From contig NZ_QKVL01000013.1 of assembly GCF_003231275.1 (NCBI RefSeq), positions 62,001-126,000 on the forward strand: a stretch of 64,000 nt of DNA, in the 5' to 3' direction. Origin of the DNA: Pseudomonas huaxiensis (lineage in GTDB: Bacteria > Pseudomonadota > Gammaproteobacteria > Pseudomonadales > Pseudomonadaceae). Under the pieces are notes generated by a model. It saw only the letters and a list, made by a program, of their open reading frames with translations, made no database searches and was not told where the DNA came from. Position numbers and translations under genes: made by a program. Of the stretch, positions 18,673-27,276 are shown one piece after another; positions within the stretch are counted from its first letter, which is position 1, and each line of letters starts with the position of its first letter.

Positions 18673-19143
18673 ATGTTAGATAGTTGTCAGAATGCTCAGG
18701 AACGCTGGGGTGGGGTTCACAAGCTCATTGACCGCTGGCTGAACGAGCGCGGAGAGTTGGTAACTGCGTTCCGCGAGTTGCGCGATGCCAAGCAGGCATT
18801 TGCCGACAAGAAAGCCAATGGTCGCTTCTGCGAGATTCTCGTGGATTATGTTTCCGCCTGGCACTTCGAAATCTGTGAACAGCTGGTCAGCGAAGCCAAG
18901 GCGTTTGGCGATGATGGTGGGCTGAAACTGGCCGAACAGATCAACCCGCGCATCAACGACAGCACTCAGCTCGCGTTGACCTTCAACGACAATTGCCACA
19001 AAGGTGAATGCAAGGACGCCGAGCGTTTCGCCGAAGAGCTGAGTAAGCTCGGTGGGCAGTTGCGCGAGCGCTTCGAGCTGGAAGACTGCCTGATCGAGGT
19101 GCTGCACACCGCGCACAAGGAAGAGGTTGCCACTCAGGCCTGA
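18673..19143 (+). CDS. algQ: AlgQ, anti-sigma-70 (Rsd) family regulator
   Basis: A 156-residue helical protein of the Rsd/AlgQ family that binds the region 4 end of the housekeeping sigma factor. Conserved blocks include WGGVHKLIDRWLNERGELV near the N-terminus, FCEILVDYVSAWHFEICEQL (around 58-77) and a His-Lys motif NCHKGECKD. In P. aeruginosa AlgQ affects alginate, rhamnolipid and siderophore production. I chose the ATG at 18673, preceded by GGGATGAG. The longer frame to 18589 crosses the leader hairpin and is not conserved in type. Confidence 0.93.
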   Translation: MLDSCQNAQERWGGVHKLIDRWLNERGELVTAFRELRDAKQAFADKKANGRFCEILVDYVSAWHFEICEQLVSEAKAFGDDGGLKLAEQINPRINDSTQLALTFNDNCHKGECKDAERFAEELSKLGGQLRERFELEDCLIEVLHTAHKEEVATQA

Positions 19144-19170
19144 TCCATGTGCGATGACGTTGCCGGCCTG

Positions 19171-19836
19171 TCAGTCGGCAACGTTGAGCAATTCAATCTC
19201 GAATACCAGCGGCGTGTACGGCGCGATCAGATCGCCCGCACCGTCCGCCCCGTAGGCTTGCGCCGAAGGGATTACCAGGCGGTACTTCGAACCTGTCGCC
19301 ATCTCCGGCAACGCCGTTTGCCAGCCTTCGATCACACTGCCCAGTTTGAACCACTGCGGTTGGTTGTTCTGATCGAACACCGTGCCATCCGGCAATTTCC
19401 CCACATAACGAACCTGCACCCTGCCACCCGTTTTCGGCTTGGCGCCGTTGCCTGCTTGCAGCTCGGTCATCAGCACGCCGTCACTGAGTTCACGCACACC
19501 GGCGCGGCCGCGCTCGTTGGCCATGAAGCGCTTTTCCGCTGCCAGTGCCTGCTCGACCTGCGATTGCGCGGCGGCGGCAGTGGCCTGCTCGTCGTGCCTG
19601 GCGAGGACGGCATCGATACGCGCCTGGCTCAGCGCCAGCGGCTTGTTCTGATAAGCCTGTTGCAGTCCCTCGATCAGCGCCTGGAGTTGCAGCCCCGGAA
19701 CCTCCTGGCGCAGGCGCTCGCCCAGGCTGGCGCCAAGGCTGTAGGCGAGGTCGTGATCCGATGTGGCGGGGGTGTTCTGTTCCGCGAAAGCCGGCGGCAG
19801 CATGAGGACTAATGACAGCAACAAATAGCGCGGCAC
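19171..19836 (-). CDS. periplasmic FKBP-type peptidyl-prolyl isomerase
   Basis: A 221-residue two-domain FKBP. The signal peptide is MPRYLLLSLVLMLPPAFA, cleaved before EQNTPA. A helical FKBP_N dimerisation domain spans about 28-115 and a C-terminal FKBP domain about 125-220, with VRYVGKLPDGTVFDQN, GWQTALPEMATGSKYRLVIP and AYGADGAGDLIAPYTPLVFEIELL. This is the Mip/FkpA/FklB type of folding catalyst. It is divergent from algP and convergent with algQ, and an isomerase gene is at the same place in other Pseudomonas, as I recall. Confidence 0.93.
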   Translation of the reverse strand: MPRYLLLSLVLMLPPAFAEQNTPATSDHDLAYSLGASLGERLRQEVPGLQLQALIEGLQQAYQNKPLALSQARIDAVLARHDEQATAAAAQSQVEQALAAEKRFMANERGRAGVRELSDGVLMTELQAGNGAKPKTGGRVQVRYVGKLPDGTVFDQNNQPQWFKLGSVIEGWQTALPEMATGSKYRLVIPSAQAYGADGAGDLIAPYTPLVFEIELLNVAD

Positions 19837-20077
19837 GGGCAGGCTCCGAAAAGACCGAAGAAGAGTTTCGAGCGGTGTTGATTATGCCGTCGGCATGGAG
19901 CAATTAGTTAATTATCGGCAGTCGGAAATACAGCATCTACACTTGTTTTCGAGCTGCAGCGATAACAACTTTGCCCAGGCATGCAACGCGGCGTCTCCCT
20001 TGCGGTCAACATGCCCTAGCGGCGATAGCAGCACAGGTCTAGTATGAGCCGCAATTTCGTCAGCCAGGAGGTAAGCC

Positions 20078-21229
20078 ATGTCGGCCAACAAGAAGCCAGT
20101 CAATACGCCTTTGCACCTGCTACAACAACTCTCGGGCAGCCTGCTCGAGCATTTGGAGAACGCCTGCTCGCAAGCGCTGGCTGATGCGGAAAAACTCCTG
20201 TCCAAGTTGGAAAAACAACGTGGCAAGGCTCAGGAAAAACTGCACAAGTCTCGCCTCAAACTTCAGGATGCTGCTGCCGTTGGTAAAGCCAAGGCGCAGG
20301 ACAAGGCAAAAAGTGTAGTAAGTGAGTTGGAAGGACTGCTCGAGTCGTTGAAAGAGCGTCAAGCGCAAACCCGGACTTATATTGCTGAACTCAAGCGTGA
20401 TGCGCAGCAAAGCCTGAAGCTGGCGCAGGGTGTCGGCAAAGTTCGTGAAGCCGCGTCCAAGGCTCTGTCCACTCGCGCACCGGCCAAGCCTGTCGCGAAA
20501 CCAGCCGCCAAGACTGCTGCCAAGCCAGCCGCAAAAGCCGCTGCTGCCAAGGCGCCGGCCAAAACTGTCGCCAAGCCTGCTGCTGCCAAGCCTGCCGCCA
20601 AACCCGCCGCGAAAGCTGCTGCTGCCAAGGCCCCGGCCAAAGCTGCCGCCAAGCCGGTAGCTGCCAAAGCCGCTGCCAAGCCAGCCGCAAAAGCTGCTGC
20701 CGCCAAGGCGCCGGCCAAGCCAGCCGCCAAACCGGTAGCTGCCAAAGCCCCAGCCAAGCCAGCCGCGAAAGCCGCTGCTGCCAAGGCGCCGGCCAAACCT
20801 GCTGCCAAGCCGGTAGCCGCCAAAGCTCCAGCCAAACCGGCTGCCAAGCCTGCCGCAGCCAAAGCGCCTGCCAAGCCTGCCGCCGCCAAACCAGTAGCCG
20901 CCAAACCGGCCGCCGCCAAAGCCCCGGCCAAGCCAGCAGCCAAACCCGTCGCCGCCAAGGCACCGGCCAAACCGGTAGCCGCGAAGGCTCCAGCCAAGCC
21001 AGCGGCCACCAAGGCGCCAGCCAAACCGGCTGCTGCCAAAGCGCCAGCCAAACCCGCCGCCGCCAAGGCTCCTGCCAAGCCAGCAGCAGCGAAACCTGCC
21101 GCCAAGCCCGCTACCCCTGCCGCTACACCAGCACCAGCACCAGCACCGGCAGCGTCGCCGGCTCCTGCGGCGTCCGCTCCAGCCAGCGCTCCAGCAGCAA
21201 CCACTCAATCTCCGTCGACGGCTTCCTGA
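20078..21229 (+). CDS. algP: AlgP, histone H1-like regulator with KPAA repeats
   Basis: A 383-residue basic protein. The N-terminal ~125 residues form a helical/coiled-coil domain (TPLHLLQQLSGSLLEHLENA to QSLKLAQGVGKVREAASKAL). A long Lys-Pro-Ala-Ala region (about 131-340) resembling eukaryotic H1 tails follows, and then an Ala/Pro tail ending in Ser/Thr. In P. aeruginosa AlgP (AlgR3) helps activate algD transcription, presumably by DNA compaction. Start ATG at 20078 with CAGGAGG upstream. The 3' end overlaps the convergent TIGR02444 gene by 25 bases. The repeat region is recombination-prone, so length is expected to vary between strains. Confidence 0.94.
   Translation: MSANKKPVNTPLHLLQQLSGSLLEHLENACSQALADAEKLLSKLEKQRGKAQEKLHKSRLKLQDAAAVGKAKAQDKAKSVVSELEGLLESLKERQAQTRTYIAELKRDAQQSLKLAQGVGKVREAASKALSTRAPAKPVAKPAAKTAAKPAAKAAAAKAPAKTVAKPAAAKPAAKPAAKAAAAKAPAKAAAKPVAAKAAAKPAAKAAAAKAPAKPAAKPVAAKAPAKPAAKAAAAKAPAKPAAKPVAAKAPAKPAAKPAAAKAPAKPAAAKPVAAKPAAAKAPAKPAAKPVAAKAPAKPVAAKAPAKPAATKAPAKPAAAKAPAKPAAAKAPAKPAAAKPAAKPATPAATPAPAPAPAASPAPAASAPASAPAATTQSPSTAS
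20471..21100 (+). repeat. tandem degenerate KPAA-coding repeats in algP
   Basis: About 630 bases of imperfect tandem repeats with a 12-base period (GCCAAGCCAGCC-type units) grouped into longer blocks such as AAAKAPAKPAAKPVAAKAPA. Near-identical blocks recur, for example around 20690-20760 and 20770-20830, showing duplication by slippage or recombination. The region codes for the basic tail of AlgP. Confidence 0.9.
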
Positions 21230-21687
21230 GTCGTCACCACTGCGGCGCGCAGCACCTGCAGCGCGTCGTGGTGATGGGAGATGGCCGGCGCCAGCCGTGC
21301 CAGCCAGCTATCCGGCGGGGCTTTGTCCCCGTCCGGCCAGCCGGCACAAATACCCTGTAAACGTTCCAGTTGCAGGCGCTCCGCATCCAGTTCCAGCCCC
21401 TTGATTCGCTCGCGCAACGCCGCCAGTTGGCTGTCCGCAGTCGCTTGCGCGCGCCATTGCTGTCGCAGTGACCTCAACGGTTGCACCACCTCGCGCTGCC
21501 ACGGGCCAGACAGTTGCCGCAATTGCTCGGTGCGCTCATCGCTGGGCACGACTGCGCGTCGGTCCAGCCACGCCGCGCACAGCAGCAGGCAGACATCCGC
21601 GCCCTGCGCCTGGAGTTCCAGGCAGGCTTGTTCCACGCCAGGCCGGGCATAGAGCCCGATGGCGAAATTCCACAGGTCGGTGTGCAT
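21205..21687 (-). CDS. TIGR02444 family protein
   Basis: A 160-residue conserved Pseudomonas/gammaproteobacterial protein of the TIGR02444 family. It opens with MHTDLWNFAIGLYARPGVEQACLELQ (two overlapping blocks) and ADVCLLLCAAWLDRR, and is helical throughout, with Arg/Leu-rich helices. An in-frame ATG 8 codons upstream (21711) is possible, with GGAG 12 bases before it. The function is unknown. It overlaps the end of algP by 25 bases and is divergent from the ABC-F gene, whose ATG is about 50 bases away. Confidence 0.82.
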   Translation of the reverse strand: MHTDLWNFAIGLYARPGVEQACLELQAQGADVCLLLCAAWLDRRAVVPSDERTEQLRQLSGPWQREVVQPLRSLRQQWRAQATADSQLAALRERIKGLELDAERLQLERLQGICAGWPDGDKAPPDSWLARLAPAISHHHDALQVLRAAVVTTQEAVDGD

Positions 21688-21737
21688 GGTCCCACTCGCG
21701 CCAGTTGCCATCGAAGCTGGTAGACTCCGCGGCCATT

Positions 21738-23648
21738 ATGATCAGACTCTCGAACCTCACTTTACAGCGTGGTCCGCAACGCCTGCTAGAAGGCGCGGAG
21801 CTCACCCTGCACGCCGGCCATAAAGCCGGTTTGATCGGTGCCAACGGCGCCGGCAAGTCCAGCCTGTTCGCCTTGCTGCGCGGCGAGCTCACCCCCGATG
21901 CCGGCAACTGTCAGTTGCCCGGCGACTGGCGTATCGCCCACATGCGCCAGGAGGTCGACACCCTCGACCGCCTGGCCGTGGACTATGTGCTGGACGGCGA
22001 TGTGCACCTGCGCAAGGTCCAGGACGCGCTTGTCGCCGCCGAAGCCGCCCATGACAACATCGCCCTGGCGCGACTGCATATCGAGCTCGACAGCGCTGAC
22101 GGCTACACCGCCGATGCGCGGGCGCGCAAGCTGCTGGCCGGACTGGGCTTCAGCAACGAGCAGATGGACCGCCGTGTCGGCGACTTCTCCGGTGGCTGGC
22201 GGATGCGCCTGAACCTGGCGCAGGCACTGATGTGCCCCTCCGACCTGCTGCTGCTCGACGAACCCACCAACCACCTGGACCTCGACGCGATCCTCTGGCT
22301 GGAAGACTGGCTCAAGGGCTACCCCGGCACGCTGCTGCTGATCTCCCACGACCGTGATTTCCTCGATGCCGTGGTCGATCACGTCGCCCATGTCGAGCAG
22401 TGCAAGCTGACGCTCTACCGCGGCGGCTACAGCGCCTTCGAGCGGGCCCGGGCCGAGCGCCTGGCGCAACAGCAGCAGGCGTACGAGAAGCAACAGGCGC
22501 AGCGCGCCCACATGGAAAAATACATCGCCCGGTTCAAGGCCCAGGCGACCAAGGCCCGTCAGGCGCAGAGCCGGATCAAGGCTCTGGAACGCATGGAAGA
22601 ACTGTCGGCGGCCCACGTCGACTCACCGTTCGACTTCGCTTTCCGTGAGTCCGAGAAGATCTCCAGCCCGCTGCTCGACCTCGCCGAAGCCCGCCTGGGT
22701 TATGGCGACAAAACCGTGCTGGAGAAGATCAAGCTGCAACTGGCACCGGGTGCCCGTATCGGCCTGCTGGGCCCGAACGGCGCGGGTAAATCGACGCTGA
22801 TCAAAAACCTCGCGGGCGAGCTGGAGCCATTGGCCGGTCGCCTGGTCCGTGGCGAGAATCTGGTGGTTGGCTACTTCGCCCAGCACCAGCTCGACTCCCT
22901 CGACAGCAAGGCCAGCCCGTTGCTGCACCTGCAGCGCCTGGCACCCACCGAGCGTGAGCAGACGCTGCGCGACTTCCTCGGCGGTTTCGATTTCCGTGGC
23001 AATCGCTGCGATGAGCCGGTGCTGAATTTCTCCGGTGGCGAGAAAGCCCGCCTGGCCCTGGCGCTGATCGCCTGGGAGCGGCCGAACCTGCTGCTGCTCG
23101 ACGAACCGACCAACCACCTCGATCTGGAAATGCGCCTGGCGCTGACCATGGCGCTGCAGGAATTCAGCGGCGCCGTCGTGGTGGTTTCTCACGATCGTCA
23201 TCTGCTCAAGAGCACCACGGACGAGTTCCTGTTGGTCGCCGACGGCAAGATGGAAGCCTTCGATGGCGACCTCGACGATTACGCTCGCTGGCTGGTGGAG
23301 TATCGCCAGCGCAACGCGCCGGTCAGTACGACGTCGGCCAACCCCGACAAGACCGACAAGAAGGCCCAGCGCCAGGCCGCCGCAGCCCTGCGCCAACAAT
23401 TGGCGCCGCACAAGCGCGAGGCCGACAAGCTCGAAGCCGAGCTGGGCAAGCTGCACGCGGAACTGGCGAAAGTCGAAGCGAGTCTCGGCGACAGCGGTGT
23501 TTACGAGGCCGCCCGCAAGGACGAACTGCGTGACCTGCTGGCCCGTCAGGCCCAGCTCAAAAGTCGCGAGGCAGAACTGGAAGAAGCCTGGATGGAAGCG
23601 CTCGAAGTGCTGGAAAACATGCAGGCGGAGCTGGAGGCATTGTCCTGA
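21738..23648 (+). CDS. ABC-F family ATPase (YheS-like)
   Basis: A 636-residue soluble ABC protein with two ATP-binding domains and no membrane part. Domain 1 has Walker A GANGAGKSS (about 34-42), signature FSGGWRMRLN and Walker B LLLLDEPTNHLDLD. A charged linker (P-site tRNA-interaction motif region, about 245-300) follows. Domain 2 has GPNGAGKST, FSGGEKARL and LLLLDEPTNHLDLE. The C-terminus is a Lys/Glu-rich coiled coil (about 545-636). The sequence follows E. coli YheS closely. ABC-F proteins act on the ribosome. It overlaps the next gene, an MscS channel, by one base. Confidence 0.93.
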   Translation: MIRLSNLTLQRGPQRLLEGAELTLHAGHKAGLIGANGAGKSSLFALLRGELTPDAGNCQLPGDWRIAHMRQEVDTLDRLAVDYVLDGDVHLRKVQDALVAAEAAHDNIALARLHIELDSADGYTADARARKLLAGLGFSNEQMDRRVGDFSGGWRMRLNLAQALMCPSDLLLLDEPTNHLDLDAILWLEDWLKGYPGTLLLISHDRDFLDAVVDHVAHVEQCKLTLYRGGYSAFERARAERLAQQQQAYEKQQAQRAHMEKYIARFKAQATKARQAQSRIKALERMEELSAAHVDSPFDFAFRESEKISSPLLDLAEARLGYGDKTVLEKIKLQLAPGARIGLLGPNGAGKSTLIKNLAGELEPLAGRLVRGENLVVGYFAQHQLDSLDSKASPLLHLQRLAPTEREQTLRDFLGGFDFRGNRCDEPVLNFSGGEKARLALALIAWERPNLLLLDEPTNHLDLEMRLALTMALQEFSGAVVVVSHDRHLLKSTTDEFLLVADGKMEAFDGDLDDYARWLVEYRQRNAPVSTTSANPDKTDKKAQRQAAAALRQQLAPHKREADKLEAELGKLHAELAKVEASLGDSGVYEAARKDELRDLLARQAQLKSREAELEEAWMEALEVLENMQAELEALS

Positions 23649-24235
23649 TGGAGTCGTTGCGGCAGATGTTGCCGGTGGAGTGGATCGGACCGTTCTGGAT
23701 GGGTTTGCAGATCCTGCTGATCCTGGTGGTGGCGTTCGTTCTGCAACGCGTGGTTGCCCGCTGCCTGAAACGCCTGAGCGAGCGCTACCCGCTTCCGCCG
23801 CAACTGATGGTGCCGCTGCGCGGTGGTTTGCGCTGGCTGATCATGGGCAGCGCGTTGCTGTTTGTGCTGGAGCGTCTCGGGGTTTCCGCCACGGTGTTGT
23901 GGACGGCGCTGTCGGGCTTTGTCGCGGTCGCTGCGGTGGCGTTCTTCGCGATCTGGAGCGTGCTATCGAACCTGCTGTGCGCGGTGTTGATCTTCACCGT
24001 CGGCCCGTTCCGCATCGGCGACGTAGTGGAACTGGTCGACACCACCGACAAGCCGGGCATCAAGGGCCGGGTCACGGCCATCAACCTGCTGTTCACCACC
24101 CTGGTGGAACTGCCGGAAACCGGCGGCGCGCTGGTGCAGGTGCCGAACAGCCAGTTCTTCCAGAAGTCCGTGCGGCGCTGGCGCGGCACTGATGTCTTGC
24201 CACTGGTGACCGATGACAAGTCGAGCGGTCATTGA
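23648..24235 (+). CDS. small MscS-family mechanosensitive channel
   Basis: A 195-residue membrane protein. Three membrane segments lie at about 15-38, 55-80 and 85-115; the third is Gly/Ala-rich and forms the pore helix. A beta domain follows with GPFRIGDVVELVDT and LVQVPNSQFF. The C-terminal alpha/beta cage domain found in E. coli MscS (286 residues) is missing, so this is a minimal MscS. Its ATG overlaps the ABC-F stop, so the two are translated from one message. Confidence 0.87.
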   Translation: MESLRQMLPVEWIGPFWMGLQILLILVVAFVLQRVVARCLKRLSERYPLPPQLMVPLRGGLRWLIMGSALLFVLERLGVSATVLWTALSGFVAVAAVAFFAIWSVLSNLLCAVLIFTVGPFRIGDVVELVDTTDKPGIKGRVTAINLLFTTLVELPETGGALVQVPNSQFFQKSVRRWRGTDVLPLVTDDKSSGH

Positions 24236-24319
24236 GCGGTCGCTGCAAAATTTTGTGGTGATTTTTTTTCCGGCGGATTAGCGTGAGGCCTTGAACCGAT
24301 TTTTTGGCCGAGGTGTGTC

Positions 24320-24952
24320 ATGTCGCTGGAAACGTGGTTGGCTTTTTTCGCCGCCTGTTGGGTAATCAGTCTGTCGCCGGGTGCAGGGGCTATCGCCTCC
24401 ATGTCCTGCGGTTTGCAATATGGCTTCTGGCGCGGTTACTGGAACGCCTTGGGCCTGCAACTGGGCCTGATCCTGCAGATTGCGATCATTGCCGCCGGCG
24501 TCGGCGCTATCCTCGCGGCGTCGGCCACGGCGTTCCAGATCATCAAGTGGTTTGGCGTGGCCTATCTGATCTACCTGGCAGTGAAGCAATGGCGAGCATT
24601 GCCGGCTGACCTGTCCGACGACGCTGCGGTCCGGCCCATCGGCAAACCGCTGAGCCTGGTGTTCCGTGGTTTCCTGGTCAACGTCAGCAACCCCAAGGCA
24701 CTGGTCTTCATGCTCGCGGTGCTGCCGCAGTTCATCAACCCGCACGAGGCGCTGCTGCCGCAATACGTGGCGATCACCGTGACGATGATCAGCGTGGACC
24801 TGCTGGTGATGGCCGGCTACACCGGGCTGGCCTCTCGCGTGCTGCGCCTGCTGCGTACGCCGAAGCAGCAACGCCGGATGAACCGCACCTTCGCTGGCCT
24901 GTTCCTGGGCGCGGCGACCTTGCTGGCGACCATTCGCCGGGCGCCGGTCTGA
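24320..24952 (+). CDS. LysE/RhtB family amino acid exporter
   Basis: A 210-residue integral membrane protein with about six hydrophobic segments and the LysE-family opening WLAFFAACWVISLSPGAGAIASMSCGLQYG (residues 6-35). The conserved Pro in SPGAGA and the RGFLVNVSNPKALVFMLAVLPQF block (split across helices) are diagnostic. It exports amino acids such as homoserine or threonine; the substrate is unknown. It is a single gene followed by a strong terminator. Confidence 0.9.
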   Translation: MSLETWLAFFAACWVISLSPGAGAIASMSCGLQYGFWRGYWNALGLQLGLILQIAIIAAGVGAILAASATAFQIIKWFGVAYLIYLAVKQWRALPADLSDDAAVRPIGKPLSLVFRGFLVNVSNPKALVFMLAVLPQFINPHEALLPQYVAITVTMISVDLLVMAGYTGLASRVLRLLRTPKQQRRMNRTFAGLFLGAATLLATIRRAPV

Positions 24953-24967
24953 TTCGATCTGCAATGC

Positions 24968-24997
24968 AAAAGGCGACCTGAGAAGGTCGCCTTTTTT
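24968..24997 (+). terminator. intrinsic terminator after the LysE gene
   Basis: A perfect 12-bp stem AAAAGGCGACCT/AGGTCGCCTTTT (24968-24979 and 24984-24995) with a GAGA loop and a T run downstream. It lies 15 bases past the exporter stop. Confidence 0.93.
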
Positions 24998-25139
24998 GTT
25001 TCGCGCGAGTTCAGGCATGGCGTACGCTGCGGCGCCAGGCTGTAAGCAATTTGGAGATCTTTAGCCGACCATTTCAGCCAGAGACGGCCAGTGGCGGCGT
25101 GATTGGCATGACGCCAGGTTGGCCCTTACAGGAGTTCAC

Positions 25140-25472
25140 ATGCAGGTCATCTATCTTTTCTTCTGCTTTGCGGGCGCGGCGTTGCCCCTTTCGCAGTTCG
25201 TCCCTTGGCTTGCGGCGCATAGCCTCGATGTACCGCTGCTGTTGCAGCAGGCAACCGCTGACTCCATCGCAGCATTCGCTTGGGCTGATGTCCTGGTTTC
25301 AGGACTGGTGGTCATTGTGTTCGTGATTGCCGAAGGTCGCAGGCTGGCGATCCCTCGACTGTGGTTGCCGTTGTGCAGCCTTGCCGTCGGGCCGTCACTG
25401 GCATTGCCACTCTTTCTCTTGCTTCGCGAGCGCCATCTTGCGGCTGCGAGGCTTGAAGCCGGTGTTGCCTGA
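25140..25472 (+). CDS. DUF2834 membrane protein
   Basis: A 110-residue protein with three hydrophobic segments (about 3-25, 45-63, 74-95). The opening, MQVIYLFFCFAGAALPLSQF then VPWL, fits the DUF2834 family (small membrane proteins of unknown function). I use the ATG at 25140, preceded by CAGGAG. It stands alone between two terminators. Confidence 0.8.
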   Translation: MQVIYLFFCFAGAALPLSQFVPWLAAHSLDVPLLLQQATADSIAAFAWADVLVSGLVVIVFVIAEGRRLAIPRLWLPLCSLAVGPSLALPLFLLLRERHLAAARLEAGVA

Positions 25473-25484
25473 CCGCTGCTTCGT

Positions 25485-25531
25485 TTCAAGCCCCAGGCAT
25501 TTTGGGCAAGGGGCTTGAAGCGAGCTTTTTT
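25485..25531. terminator. bidirectional terminator between DUF2834 and CsgG-like genes
   Basis: A perfect 10-bp stem TTCAAGCCCC/GGGGCTTGAA (25485-25494 and 25510-25519), extended by imperfect pairs, is followed by a T run at 25525-25530. The two flanking genes converge on it (25472 and 25537). Confidence 0.8.
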
Positions 25532-25536
25532 GTGCC

Positions 25537-26280
25537 TTAGCGCAGAACCCGCGCTGGCTCATCCGGCGGCAGGTTGTTGCCACCCTGGTAGCTGCGAGGC
25601 TGTCCCGGTACCGGTCCGCCCAACTGCTCGGCCAGTTGCCGGGCGACATCGATGCCCAGCTCCTTCGACACTTCACGCACCACCTTCGGCCGGCTCAGGC
25701 TGATTTTCGCGTCGCGACCGTTGACCAGCTTGGTTTGCTGGCCTTCACCCATGGCGGTGAACGCCGAGGTGATTTCGTAGGTGCGGGTGTTGATCAGGCT
25801 GAAGTCAGCCACCAGGGTCAGGCCCAACACCGCCGAATAGCTGTTGGTGTTGTCGATGGCGTTGGTGTCCTGCTCGAAGTCGACATCCGACAAGGTGCCG
25901 AACAGCACATAGTCTGCGCCCTTGAAGTGGCCGGCCTTGATGCGCTTGATGATGTCGTAGACGTCACCCTTGGCGTCGGCGGTGTAGGGTGTGCCCTGCA
26001 CCAACTGGAACATCCCGGACTTGATGATCTCGCCCTTGATGTCGCCGCTGAACTTGCGCAGCTCGGTTTGCTCGATGTAGCTCTGGCTGCTCTCGAACTC
26101 GTTGTAGCTCGACGAGCCGCTGGCGTGATACATGCTCGCCTGCGAGCTGTTCTGCGCAGAAACGATGTGGATGTACTGCTCCACACGTTCTTGATACGCA
26201 AGGTCGGTGACCGCCACCTTGGGGGCCGCCTGTACGCCAAAGGCGCAGGCCAGGCCCAGAATTCCCATCCATGCGCGCAT
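25537..26280 (-). CDS. CsgG/LpoB-like exported protein
   Basis: A 247-residue exported protein with a type I signal peptide (MRAWMGILGLACAFGVQA, cut before APKVAV). The mature part starts with a PKVAVTDLAYQERV strand typical of the CsgG/LpoB fold. The C-terminal part contains EVSKELGIDVARQLAEQL, and a Pro-rich tail follows. It has no lipobox, unlike its three upstream neighbours. It is the last gene of the four-gene leftward operon and begins 3 bases after the LpoB-like stop. CsgG relatives form outer-membrane assemblies or activate penicillin-binding proteins; which applies here is not visible. Confidence 0.75.
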   Translation of the reverse strand: MRAWMGILGLACAFGVQAAPKVAVTDLAYQERVEQYIHIVSAQNSSQASMYHASGSSSYNEFESSQSYIEQTELRKFSGDIKGEIIKSGMFQLVQGTPYTADAKGDVYDIIKRIKAGHFKGADYVLFGTLSDVDFEQDTNAIDNTNSYSAVLGLTLVADFSLINTRTYEITSAFTAMGEGQQTKLVNGRDAKISLSRPKVVREVSKELGIDVARQLAEQLGGPVPGQPRSYQGGNNLPPDEPARVLR

Positions 26281-26283
26281 CGC

Positions 26284-26874
26284 TTATCGCTCCGTGGTCT
26301 TGCGGATTTCTTTCTCGTCCATCCACTCGGCCAGGCCGCTTTCGACGTCGATCAGTTGCAGGCTGAATTTGTAGAAGACGTCCTTGTAGTCCTCGCTGCG
26401 CTTGACAATCGAACTGATCGAGCCTTCCAGGCGGTATTTGGCGGCGATCATGTTGCCGGTCTTGGCGACGGTGTTTTTCTTGTACAGGCCGCTCTGGTTC
26501 TGCAGCTTGAGCTGGTCGACCTGGCTCTGCATCTGGTTGTTGTCGCTGGCGAAGCGGGCGGTGCCGGACTTCATCAACTGGGTCTTGATCGAGGTGGTGA
26601 TCTCGCGGGTATCGATGTACTCGCTGGTCTTGTTCTTCACGTCGTAGACCTGAACCACCGGACGACCTTGCAGCACGCCGGACTGGGCCAGGGAGCGGGT
26701 CATGGTTTCGGCGATCATTTGCAGGTCGGTGGAGCCGAATTCATTGGTCACCAGTTCGACGGCCTTGCTGTCGCCGTAGCTGATGTTCTTGCCGCCCAGC
26801 ACGGGGGAGGGCGACGAGCAGCCGCTGGCCAGGGCAACGACGGCGGCGAGCAGGGAAAGCTGGACAAACTTCAT
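26284..26874 (-). CDS. LpoB-like lipoprotein (penicillin-binding protein activator family)
   Basis: A 196-residue lipoprotein. The signal peptide MKFVQLSLLAAVVALASGCSS has its lipobox Cys at residue 19. A globular domain follows with NEFGSTDLQMIAETMTRSL, ALxSGTARFAS-like strands and FSLQLIDVESGLAEWMDEKEIRK near the C-terminus, the usual end of LpoB/YcfM. E. coli LpoB activates PBP1b. Pseudomonas PBP1b is reported to use a different lipoprotein (LpoP), so the role here may differ. YcfL lies directly upstream, as ycfL-lpoB in E. coli. The Pro-rich linker of E. coli LpoB is absent. Confidence 0.85.
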   Translation of the reverse strand: MKFVQLSLLAAVVALASGCSSPSPVLGGKNISYGDSKAVELVTNEFGSTDLQMIAETMTRSLAQSGVLQGRPVVQVYDVKNKTSEYIDTREITTSIKTQLMKSGTARFASDNNQMQSQVDQLKLQNQSGLYKKNTVAKTGNMIAAKYRLEGSISSIVKRSEDYKDVFYKFSLQLIDVESGLAEWMDEKEIRKTTER

Positions 26875-26895
26875 GTAGAAAACTCCGGAAAAAAA

Positions 26896-27264
26896 TTACT
26901 GAGACTGGACTTCGAGGCGGAAATCGGTGGCCTGGGGAACTGGCGCAATCGCTGGCAGGACGCTGGATTGCGAACCGTACAGGGTCAGGGTTTTCCAGCT
27001 TTCCTCATCGGCGACGGGGAAGCCGTCGTTGCCCAGCCAGGCGAAACGGTAGAAGAGGGTCTTGTTGCTGCCGCTGGTGTTGTTCAGCGCGACCTTGACG
27101 GTGAGAAAGCCGTTTTCGCGGGCGACCCGCATCGGGCCGGTCTCGATGTTCTTCAGCTTGCCCATGACCACGACTTTGCTGGCGGCGCTGCCGGGAGCGG
27201 GCGGCGGTGTGGCGCAACCGGCCAGCAAGGCGGCGGCGAGGGCGATGGCGAGTTTGAAGCGCAT
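26896..27264 (-). CDS. YcfL family (DUF1425) lipoprotein
   Basis: A 122-residue lipoprotein with lipobox LLAGC at about residue 17. A short Pro/Ala linker is followed by a beta-sandwich-like domain (TVKVALNNTSGSNKTLFYRF and WLGNDGFPVADEESWKTLTL). The YRFAWLDxxG pattern matches YcfL of E. coli, which neighbours lpoB there. The function is unknown. Spacing is 21 bases to the LpoB-like gene and 12 bases from the COG3014 gene, so one operon is likely. Confidence 0.82.
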   Translation of the reverse strand: MRFKLAIALAAALLAGCATPPPAPGSAASKVVVMGKLKNIETGPMRVARENGFLTVKVALNNTSGSNKTLFYRFAWLGNDGFPVADEESWKTLTLYGSQSSVLPAIAPVPQATDFRLEVQSQ

Positions 27265-27276
27265 GACAGTCCTTGG

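Noticed and set aside
20471..21100. CRISPR-like array
   Set aside because: The repeats are contiguous, coding and without unique spacers; they belong to algP.
20120..21208. 362-codon Gly/Arg/Ser/Trp-rich leftward frame antisense to algP
   Set aside because: It is the mirror of the KPAA repeat; repeats of fixed period keep all frames open. There is no ribosome binding site or domain.
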